Below the pieces are notes generated by a model. That model was not told the origin of the DNA and made no database searches. It saw only the letters and a list, made by a program, of their open reading frames with translations. A DNA stretch of 64,000 nucleotides, taken from Paenibacillus radicis (ex Gao et al. 2016). GTDB lineage: Bacteria; Bacillota; Bacilli; Paenibacillales; Paenibacillaceae. The position numbers and the translations under genes were made by a program. Shown one piece after another: positions 58,051 through 64,000 of this stretch (its first letter is position 1; each line of letters begins with the position of its first letter). The DNA is taken from positions 87,066 to 151,065 of the forward strand of contig NZ_BMHY01000011.1 of the NCBI RefSeq assembly GCF_014641555.1, given 5' to 3'.

Positions 58051-58819
58051 CAAATCACGCTGGCGATCGATCTTTCCACCGATACTCGTTATCGCCGTTT
58101 TACTGGCAGTATGGGAGCTGGCTGTCGTTTGGGGGCGGGTGCCGGAGTGGAAGCTGCCCGCACCCTCTGTTATCGTAGCGGAGGCCATCGCGATATGGCC
58201 TCGTCTGATGCTTCATGCCGGAGCGACGGTGCAGCTTGCGCTGATTGGCTTTACAGGCGGCGCGGCGGCGGGCTTTGCGCTCGCCGCTTTGCTGCATCTG
58301 ATTCCAGGGGCAAGAAGGGCGTTTTATCCTTTGTTGGTGCTGTCCCAGAACGTACCGGTCGTTGCAATTGGACCCATTCTGACGATCTGGCTGGGCTATG
58401 GCATTTTGCCTAAGCTCATTCTCGTCTGGCTCGTTTGTTTTTTCCCGGTATCGGTTGCTATGTTATCAGGTCTTAATGATACCGATCCGGTACTGCGCAA
58501 TTATATGCGCATGATTGGCGCTTCGAGGCAACAGCAGTTTTGGCGGCTGGAATTGCCCAATGCCGTAACGCATCTCTTTTCCGGTCTTAAAATCGCAGCC
58601 TCGTATGCGGTACTTAGCGCAGTGGTAGCCGAGTGGATAGGTGCCGATAAGGGGCTTGGCCATTTCATGCTCATCTCTTCCAAGGGCTACCAGGCTGCCA
58701 GCGTCTTTGCTTCTGTGTTTCTTATCGTCGCGCTTAGCTTGACGCTGTTTGGCATTGTGGCATTGGCGGAGAAGCTTGTTGTCCGCTGGCGGCCAGCGAA
58801 GGAGGCGAAAAAAGTCTAA
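58040..58819 (+). CDS. thiX: Thiamine-precursor ABC transporter permease
   Basis: A 259-residue membrane protein of the BPD-type permease family related to SsuC/TauC/ThiX. It has about six hydrophobic segments. The coupling loop YMRMIGASRQQQFWRLELPNA and the terminal KGLGHFMLISS segment are typical. It starts inside the end of the thiamine-binding gene and overlaps the ATPase gene by 1 nt. It pairs with ThiY-like and ThiZ-like subunits for uptake of an aminopyrimidine precursor. Confidence 0.9.
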   Translation: MDNSKSRWRSIFPPILVIAVLLAVWELAVVWGRVPEWKLPAPSVIVAEAIAIWPRLMLHAGATVQLALIGFTGGAAAGFALAALLHLIPGARRAFYPLLVLSQNVPVVAIGPILTIWLGYGILPKLILVWLVCFFPVSVAMLSGLNDTDPVLRNYMRMIGASRQQQFWRLELPNAVTHLFSGLKIAASYAVLSAVVAEWIGADKGLGHFMLISSKGYQAASVFASVFLIVALSLTLFGIVALAEKLVVRWRPAKEAKKV

Positions 58820-59592
58820 TGAGCAAAGCACAATGGGCGCTTGAACTGAAGGACGTACGAAAAAGCTTTGAGAGCCGGGGCGGAGCCAAGGAGGTGCTTG
58901 GCGGAATATCGCTATCGGTACGGGACGGGGAATTCGTCTCGATCATCGGTCCTTCCGGCAGCGGCAAGACGACGTTGTTTCAATTAATCGGCGGACTTGC
59001 GCCGCTGAGCGGCGGCGAGGTATGGATGGATGGACGCAATACGACAGGTCATCGCGGTCATATTGCTTACATGCCTCAGCAAGCCTCGCTCATGCCTTGG
59101 CGCACAGTTAGAGGCAATATCGAGCTGGCCTTGCAAATTGCCGGAATCGACCGGAAGCAGGCAAGAGCCAAAGCGACGGATTGGCTTGCGCGCATCGAAC
59201 TCGACGCTTATGCCGACTCTTATCCGCATGCCTTATCGGGAGGAATGCAGCAGCGGATTTCGTTCCTGCGCGCACTGCTGTCGCCGCAGCCTTTTATGCT
59301 GTTGGATGAGCCGTTTGGCGCTTTGGATGCGCTCACTCGCCAGCAGATGCAGCAATGGCTGTTGACGATTTGGGAGGCGAACCGCCGCTCTGTTCTGCTA
59401 GTAACTCATAGTATCGAAGAAGCGCTGCTGTTATCCGACCGGATCATCGTATTGTCGGCTGCTCCGGCAGTTATCGTGGACGAGATCGTCGTTCCGTTTG
59501 CCAGACCCCGGAAGGAATCATTATGGACGGACCCGCAATTCAATGCGTTGAAGCAGCAAATTTATGAGCAGCTTCATCAGCCTACTGTATAG
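58819..59592 (+). CDS. thiZ: Thiamine-precursor ABC transporter ATP-binding protein
   Basis: A 257-residue ABC ATPase of the SsuB/TauB/ThiZ type. Walker A is GPSGSGKTT, the Q-loop MPQQASLMPW, the signature LSGGMQQR, Walker B LLDEPFGALD and the switch His is in VTHSIEEALLLSDR. It follows the permease gene with a TAATG overlap and completes the importer. Confidence in substrate comes from the riboswitch and NMT1-type binding protein. Confidence 0.93.
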   Translation: MSKAQWALELKDVRKSFESRGGAKEVLGGISLSVRDGEFVSIIGPSGSGKTTLFQLIGGLAPLSGGEVWMDGRNTTGHRGHIAYMPQQASLMPWRTVRGNIELALQIAGIDRKQARAKATDWLARIELDAYADSYPHALSGGMQQRISFLRALLSPQPFMLLDEPFGALDALTRQQMQQWLLTIWEANRRSVLLVTHSIEEALLLSDRIIVLSAAPAVIVDEIVVPFARPRKESLWTDPQFNALKQQIYEQLHQPTV

Positions 59593-59629
59593 AACTAGAA
59601 TGATGGAAGCAGAAAGGAAATGATTCAGC

Positions 59630-60451
59630 ATGGCCCATTCAATCGGTATTGATGCTCATATTCATCTTGACTCTTATCCTGCGGAAGAGCAGCAGCCCTT
59701 GCTGAACCGCGCAATAGCCAGCGGTATAGAGGCTGTGATAGCAGTCTCTATGCATAAGGCATCCTCTGTGGCCAACCGGGAGCTGGCCATCCGTAATCCA
59801 GACGTCGTGCATCCTGCATACGGATTCCACCCCGAGCAGCCTCTGCCGGAAGCTGCTGAGCTGGACGCTTTGTTTGCATGGATCCGCGAACGAGACGAAG
59901 AAGATGAAGCATTCGCAATTGGTGAAGTCGGCTTGCCTTATTATTCGCGAACCGGAAGCGAGGAGGAGGGCAAGCCTTTCGATGAGGCTCCTTATCTGGC
60001 TTTGCTGGACCGGTTTGCCGCGTTGGCAGCAGAACTGGATCGCCCCCTTATCCTTCATGCCGTATATGAGGATGCAGCTAAAGCGATCGATATTATTGAG
60101 CGCCACGGCGTGCGGAGAGCTCATTTTCACTGGTTTAAAGGTGACGATGCAACTATAACGCGTATGATTGCTTCCGGCTACTATGTTTCGGTCACACCCG
60201 ATGTCGGGTATGAGGAAGAAATTCAATCACTCGTTCGGCATTATCCGCTGGAGCTGTTGATGGCAGAGACCGATGGCCCATGGCCGTTCGAAGGCGAGCA
60301 TGCCGGCAAGCAAACGGAACCGGCGATGATTGCCTCTGTTGCGAAGGAAATCGCAGCGATTAAAGGCTTGACGGTTGAGGAAACGGTACGGACACTGCGT
60401 GACAATACGCGAAGATTTTACGGCTTGGCCGTGTCTGAGTCCGCTGAATAG
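59630..60451 (+). CDS. TatD-family metal-dependent hydrolase
   Basis: A 273-residue TIM-barrel hydrolase. The metal-binding HxH is in GIDAHIHLDSYP, with GFHPEQP, Glu in GEVGLPYY, His in ILHAVYEDA, His in AHFHWFKG and Asp in AETDGPWPF. TatD proteins are DNases or D-aminoacyl hydrolases; the exact activity is not known here. It follows the transporter operon after 37 nt and precedes a terminator, so it may be co-transcribed under the TPP riboswitch. A link to thiamine metabolism is possible but unproven. Confidence 0.88.
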   Translation: MAHSIGIDAHIHLDSYPAEEQQPLLNRAIASGIEAVIAVSMHKASSVANRELAIRNPDVVHPAYGFHPEQPLPEAAELDALFAWIRERDEEDEAFAIGEVGLPYYSRTGSEEEGKPFDEAPYLALLDRFAALAAELDRPLILHAVYEDAAKAIDIIERHGVRRAHFHWFKGDDATITRMIASGYYVSVTPDVGYEEEIQSLVRHYPLELLMAETDGPWPFEGEHAGKQTEPAMIASVAKEIAAIKGLTVEETVRTLRDNTRRFYGLAVSESAE

Positions 60452-60473
60452 AGCGAATAAAGCAATAATAGAG

Positions 60474-60518
60474 AGGATTCAAAGTGTTGCCGGCTGGCGT
60501 CGCTTTGAATCTTTTTTT
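60474..60518 (+). terminator. Terminator after TatD-family gene
   Basis: GATTCAAAG and CTTTGAATC form a 9-bp stem; an inner GCCGGC-type hairpin fills the loop. Seven T residues follow. Confidence 0.88.
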
Positions 60519-60659
60519 GTATGGACATAAGCGATTTGTCTTCCCGCCCCCGTCTATTTCTGCCGAAACCGAACGCATGCCTAGGTCAAGCTGGTACGTT
60601 TTATGACCGTGGCAATATGCTATAGGATACACAGGGGAACAAAGGCAAGGAGGATATCA

Positions 60660-61841
60660 ATGGTATCAATCGGAGTGTTCTGGGGTTACTCCTTCGTCAC
60701 CTCTTTCGATCAGGAAGGTATCGGCAGATATTTCTTCCGTTTAATAGAAGGACTGCTATCGAAGCGGGTCTATCAAATGAAGGTGGCTGTTCAACCTTGC
60801 AATTATGAGGAGCTGGAACGGGTGCTGCAGCCCTTGCAGCTCAGCTATGGCGTTCATCTTGAGCTCATTAAGTTTACGCATGTGCGTGATTTGAACCGGA
60901 GAGCCAACGTCGATATTTGGATCGTACCTTATGTAAGCCTGGATAATGCGCTGCAGCTCAGCAAACCTTTTTTGTTGTGTCTGCATGATCTTGTCTACCG
61001 GCATCCGCACTTGAGCGAGATTTACCGGCGCAAATACCCGGAAGCATGCGCCCGTCTGGAGCTTCTTGCACCATTGATGTGCCAGCGAGCTGCGGCAGTC
61101 GTATTTAATTCCAACTATATTTTGCAATACGACGGTCTAGAGGGGATGGGGCTTCCGAAATGGAAGACGGCGCTTATTCGCACATCGGCTCCCGTGGAGG
61201 AATTTCAACTGTTCGGCGTGCTTTCAGAACGGAGATTTCGCCAAAAATATAACTTAATGCAGCCGTATTTCTTGTTCCCATCGGCTGTACGCGATCATAA
61301 AAATCATTTGCGGCTTGCGCAAGCCTTCCTTAATTTTCTTCATACGCGTGAAGGGAGGCGGTCTAACATGCAGCTGGTGTTTACCGATCATGCGCATAAC
61401 CACCCGCTTGGCGGTGAGATTGAAAGACTGGTACAGAGCTGCAGCATTGTGGCTCATCGGAGCAGTGTCCGCTTTATCGGACGCATTCCATCGCAGGATC
61501 TGCCTAGTCTGTACCGCTACGCTAAGGGGACGATCGTTCCTACATTGTTCGAGGGCAGCCTTCCGTTTCCGATTCTGGAATCGCTCACGATGAATACTCC
61601 CCTTGCCGTAAGCCGGATTCCGGTTACCACGGAGCTGGTGAATGATCTGGACAGCTTTAACGATTTTGATCCGTATTCTTTAGCGGAGATGCAGGCGGCT
61701 ATCTCGAAGCTTTGGCGCGCGGACCCGTCTGTTGTAGAGCGGCAGAAGCAGGAGCTTAACGTTGTTCTGCAGCGAAAATGGTCCGATGTTGCCACGGAGT
61801 ACGGCCTTGTCATTGCTAATGTGTTGAAATTATCGAATTAA
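60660..61841 (+). CDS. GT4-family glycosyltransferase, untailed paralogue
   Basis: A 393-residue GT-B enzyme. ATG at 60660 follows AAGGAGGA and gives MVSIGVFWGYSF. It parallels the catalytic part of the protein at 43776: both have (D/E)GIGR(F/Y)..RL.EGLL, a CLHDLVY segment, DHKNH/LHKNH and GTIVPTLFEGS-PFPILES. It has neither the DUF4214 repeats nor the basic tail, so the two represent a tailed/untailed paralogue pair. It lies outside the main locus, between the thiamine operon and cell-wall genes. Donor unknown. Confidence 0.87.
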   Translation: MVSIGVFWGYSFVTSFDQEGIGRYFFRLIEGLLSKRVYQMKVAVQPCNYEELERVLQPLQLSYGVHLELIKFTHVRDLNRRANVDIWIVPYVSLDNALQLSKPFLLCLHDLVYRHPHLSEIYRRKYPEACARLELLAPLMCQRAAAVVFNSNYILQYDGLEGMGLPKWKTALIRTSAPVEEFQLFGVLSERRFRQKYNLMQPYFLFPSAVRDHKNHLRLAQAFLNFLHTREGRRSNMQLVFTDHAHNHPLGGEIERLVQSCSIVAHRSSVRFIGRIPSQDLPSLYRYAKGTIVPTLFEGSLPFPILESLTMNTPLAVSRIPVTTELVNDLDSFNDFDPYSLAEMQAAISKLWRADPSVVERQKQELNVVLQRKWSDVATEYGLVIANVLKLSN

Positions 61842-61853
61842 GAGGTGATCGCC

Positions 61854-62645
61854 ATGGCTTCCATGACGAGAAAACAGTTTCTAGAAGCGCTTGCCCCAAC
61901 GGTTATTCAACTGCGCCGCGAAGGCGGCGTTTTGTTCCCGTCCGTTCGTCTCGCGCAAAGTTTGCTGGAGACCGGAGGGGTAATTCATCCTTGGTTCAAT
62001 CTAGGCGGTATAAAGGTCGGTGGCGGAAAGCCGAATGCTTATTGGCAGGGGCAGGCTATCGTAAAAGGAACTTGGGAGTACGTCGATGGCCGGAACATCG
62101 ACGTTAAAGCTGCGTTCCGTGTATATAGCAGCGTCTATCATTACATGAAAGACCAGGAGCTGCTGCTCGCGACCTCCCGTTATTACCGGGTACGTACTGC
62201 GGGTACACCGGAGCTGCAGGCACAAATGCTCCGCGAGTGCGGCTATGCAACCGATCCGGCCTACGAAAAGAAATTGATCGCTATTATCCAGCAGTATGGT
62301 TTACGCGGGTATGATGCGGCATCCGTTGCACCCGATCCTGCTGCTCCTTCGGATGGAGGGGTCTTTCAGAAGTCGCCGGCAGCTCCAATTCTCGTAAATG
62401 GACTTGTCGCTGCGATTGGCCGGAAGCAGCCTGGCGGTACAGTTTGGGTGCCGGCCAGATCACTCGGTGAATCGCTCGGAGGTGAAGTAGGCTGGACCGG
62501 AACAGAGGCAACAATTAACGGCAAGGTGATGGAGACGGTACTTGATGTGCGTACCGGATATGTTCCTGTAAGGGAGTTAGCGTCAGCTCTTGGTCTGCAG
62601 ACGATCTGGGAACAGGCTACAGGCACCGTTACGCTTAAGAAATAA
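61854..62645 (+). CDS. Glucosaminidase-like protein with copper-amine-oxidase-type repeat domain
   Basis: A 263-residue protein. The N-terminal ~145 residues match the GH73/mannosyl-glycoprotein endo-beta-N-acetylglucosaminidase-type domain (RLAQSLLETGG, HPWFNLGGIKVG, FRVYSSVYHYMKDQELLL, ECGYATDPAYEKKL). The C-terminal ~80 residues resemble a copper amine oxidase N-terminal-like (stalk) domain (VWVPARSLGESLGGEVGW, YVPVRELASALGL). The second residue of the LLETGG motif supplies the likely catalytic Glu. No signal peptide is visible. ATG at 61854 is preferred because AGAGGTG lies upstream. It probably acts on peptidoglycan and sits 12 nt behind the GT4 gene. Confidence 0.82.
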   Translation: MASMTRKQFLEALAPTVIQLRREGGVLFPSVRLAQSLLETGGVIHPWFNLGGIKVGGGKPNAYWQGQAIVKGTWEYVDGRNIDVKAAFRVYSSVYHYMKDQELLLATSRYYRVRTAGTPELQAQMLRECGYATDPAYEKKLIAIIQQYGLRGYDAASVAPDPAAPSDGGVFQKSPAAPILVNGLVAAIGRKQPGGTVWVPARSLGESLGGEVGWTGTEATINGKVMETVLDVRTGYVPVRELASALGLQTIWEQATGTVTLKK

Positions 62646-62691
62646 GGGGATGACATTCTGTTTATGTATCCAAATGATTGTCATTGAGAAC

Positions 62692-62736
62692 GCAAACAGC
62701 CGCCCGGATCGATAATGATCGAAGGCGGCTGTTTGC
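62692..62736. terminator. Hairpin between convergent cell-wall genes
   Basis: GCAAACAGCCGCC and GGCGGCTGTTTGC form a perfect 13-bp stem with an inner GATC/GATC pairing. There is no long T-run, but it sits between convergent genes and probably terminates both. Confidence 0.75.
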
Positions 62737-62757
62737 TGTTAACAGGTCTATAACGGA

Positions 62758-63096
62758 TTAAGGCCGGATCGTAACCCTCGTATGGATGGGGACGGTTTGC
62801 GCTAAGGCAACGACATCTTCATTATACATCCGAATGCAGCCATGAGAAACCAGATGGCCGATGGATGAGGGATCATTGGTGCCATGTATGCCATAATGCG
62901 GTTTGGACAGGCCCATCCAGAACGCCCCGAACGGTCCGCCGGGATCGGCTTGCTTGTTGATAATCATATATTCGCCCGTAGGAGTCTCTGTAACCATGCG
63001 GCCAATACCGACGGGGTAGGAGCGGACGACGACATCGCTGTCCAGCAAATAAAGCGTACGGTCGGACAGGTCAACGATAATACGATATGCAGGCAT
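62758..63096 (-). CDS. Minimal L,D-transpeptidase (YkuD domain)
   Basis: A 112-residue protein consisting of a YkuD catalytic domain alone. The active-site region is IHGTNDPSSIGHLVSHGCIRM with His71, His85 and catalytic Cys87 (written here as HGTND and SHGCIRM motifs). It has no signal peptide and no LysM domain, whereas B. subtilis YkuD has a LysM. Short forms like this occur in spore-formers. ATG at 63096 is chosen because GGGGTGAGG lies upstream; a longer frame reaches 63132. It would make 3-3 peptide cross-links in peptidoglycan, perhaps in spore cortex or coat-associated wall. Confidence 0.9.
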   Translation of the reverse strand: MPAYRIIVDLSDRTLYLLDSDVVVRSYPVGIGRMVTETPTGEYMIINKQADPGGPFGAFWMGLSKPHYGIHGTNDPSSIGHLVSHGCIRMYNEDVVALAQTVPIHTRVTIRP

Positions 63097-63177
63097 GACG
63101 GCCTCACCCCTTTGCATGTAGGTCGATATCACTGTATGTAAGGGGATGGAGTGCGGTCACGGCGTTAGCGGATACGG

Positions 63178-63708
63178 CTAGGAAACAGCCGTTAGCTTAG
63201 CGCTGTTGCGAAGAATGAATAAGTAGAAGCCGATGTAGTATGTAATCAGAATATAGAAGACGAGAGCCGTCCACGGATCGCCGGCGAACTGCTGCATTTG
63301 TATGGCATTATCATTTACCGAAGTCTGAGCTGCGGCGTTCCCTCCGTTAGTGAACGTAATGAGGAAACGGTAAGCGATTCTGCCGACAAATAAAGCGACG
63401 ACGAAAGCTTCAATAGCGATATGTGTTCGATAATAGAGAGTGTCTTCCCGCTGCTCAAACCGGGAATGCTTGATTGCAAAATAAACGATAACCGCACCTA
63501 ACGCCAATCCAATCGCATCAAAGGCGAACAACTGCGGCTTGGCAAAGCCGGCGGAGAATAACAGGATGCCGATAACGGCAAAGATGCCGATTCTGACTTT
63601 CAGCTTTTTCGGCTTGTAAGGCTGGAAGCCTACAGTACGCTTGAATCTGCGATACAGCAAGAAAAAAACGATTATAACCGGAACTGCGTAATGAGTCAGT
63701 AATTCCAC
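63178..63708 (-). CDS. ccdC: CcdC-family membrane protein
   Basis: A 176-residue membrane protein with four to five hydrophobic segments (AVPVIIVFFLLYRRF, IGIFAVIGILLFSAG, ALGAVIVYFAIK, FYILITYYIGFYLFI). It matches the CcdC/YneJ (DUF1453) family. GTG at 63708 is chosen because AGGAG lies upstream; the longer frame from 63738 starts with TTG without a good site. The gene downstream of a CheY-like ccdB matches the ccdB-ccdC order of Bacillus. The family's role in cytochrome c biogenesis is weakly defined. Confidence 0.82.
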   Translation of the reverse strand: MELLTHYAVPVIIVFFLLYRRFKRTVGFQPYKPKKLKVRIGIFAVIGILLFSAGFAKPQLFAFDAIGLALGAVIVYFAIKHSRFEQREDTLYYRTHIAIEAFVVALFVGRIAYRFLITFTNGGNAAAQTSVNDNAIQMQQFAGDPWTALVFYILITYYIGFYLFILRNSAKLTAVS

Positions 63709-63765
63709 CCGACGATCACTCCTAGATAGTTTATACAAATTATTATTTCTATTTCTTATGTAAAA

Positions 63766-64000
63766 TTACCTGGACATCAAGTCTTCGATGGCATGTGCGA
63801 TCCGATCTGAGTGAAATGGCTTGACGATAAAGTCGTTGGCACCGGCTTGCAGCGCTTCGATAATGAGCGCGCGCTGGCCCATCGCGGAGCACATAATGAT
63901 TTTGATATCGGAGCTGATAGCTTTGATTTCCTTGACTGCGCTTATTCCGTCCATCTCCGGCATCGTAATGTCCATCGTAATGAGATCAGGCTGCAGCAGT
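63766..64000 (-). CDS. ccdB: CheY-like response regulator CcdB, C-terminal part
   Basis: Partial gene truncated by the right window edge. The visible 77 residues include LLQPDLITMDITMPEMDG with the phospho-acceptor Asp, KIIMCSAMGQ (conserved Ser/Thr position) and DFIVKPF (conserved Lys). This is a single-domain receiver. Adjacency to ccdC supports CcdB/YneI; a generic CheY-like protein is the alternative. Coding continues in frame through position 64000. Confidence 0.8.
   Translation of the reverse strand, partial: LLQPDLITMDITMPEMDGISAVKEIKAISSDIKIIMCSAMGQRALIIEALQAGANDFIVKPFHSDRIAHAIEDLMSR

Overview
The window looks like the chromosome of a spore-forming, plant- or soil-associated Bacillota of the Paenibacillus/Cohnella type. 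The evidence is strong AGGAGG ribosome binding sites, many TTG starts, Rho-independent terminators, a YesM/YesN-type two-component pair beside sugar ABC transporters, many glycoside hydrolases, FMN and TPP riboswitches and a CcdB/CcdC pair. The genus assignment is inferred from gene content, not from an rRNA gene. I saw no rRNA, tRNA, CRISPR array or transposase gene.

Positions 1-40.8 kb are mainly sugar metabolism and housekeeping. A LacI regulator (partial) diverges, across two LacI-type palindromes, from a glycogen-debranching-like enzyme and a three-gene sugar ABC importer. Then come an SGNH hydrolase, an ArsR-type regulator divergent from a GH2 enzyme, an IMP dehydrogenase of a noncanonical class, and a Nudix hydrolase. 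Next is a Crp-like regulator with an ECF transporter (S, T and fused A1A2) followed by metallo-beta-lactamase-fold and HD-domain hydrolases. A chitin/cellulose-type AA10 LPMO lies convergent to this operon and divergent from a 1299-residue protein with the domain order of GH87 alpha-1,3-glucanases. An FMN riboswitch precedes an EamA transporter. A YesM/YesN pair, a second sugar ABC importer and a GH31 alpha-xylosidase/alpha-glucosidase form a second sugar module. Nudix, gmd and a short UvrA-type ATPase complete this half.

Positions 40.8-41.7 kb are non-coding and repeat-rich. Two near-identical ~280-bp direct repeats, full of TTCGC/GCGAA inverted pentamers, start inside the last codons of the UvrA-like gene. 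A 114-bp element follows that has a diverged inverted copy at 24.6 kb.

Positions 41.7-56.2 kb form a surface-glycosylation locus. It holds GDP-perosamine synthase, a NeuD/PglD-like acetyltransferase, mannose-1-phosphate guanylyltransferase, a GDP-6-deoxymannose reductase, GT4, GT2, GT61 and GT-D type glycosyltransferases, a methyltransferase-like protein, and a small collagen-like protein with 13 GXT triplets. Together with the upstream gmd, these genes could make GDP-perosamine, GDP-N-acetylperosamine and GDP-D-rhamnose. The most unusual feature is that four glycosyltransferases of different folds each carry an N-terminal tail of about 30-66 residues that is roughly half or more Lys/Arg. I propose that these tails tether the enzymes to an anionic surface, possibly the developing spore, to decorate the collagen-like protein. 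This is inference.

Positions 56.2-64 kb hold a TPP-riboswitch-controlled thiamine-precursor ABC operon with a YkoF/MTH1187-type thiamine-binding protein, a TatD-family hydrolase and another GT4 paralogue without the basic tail. They also hold a glucosaminidase-like protein, a minimal L,D-transpeptidase, CcdC and a truncated CcdB at the window edge.
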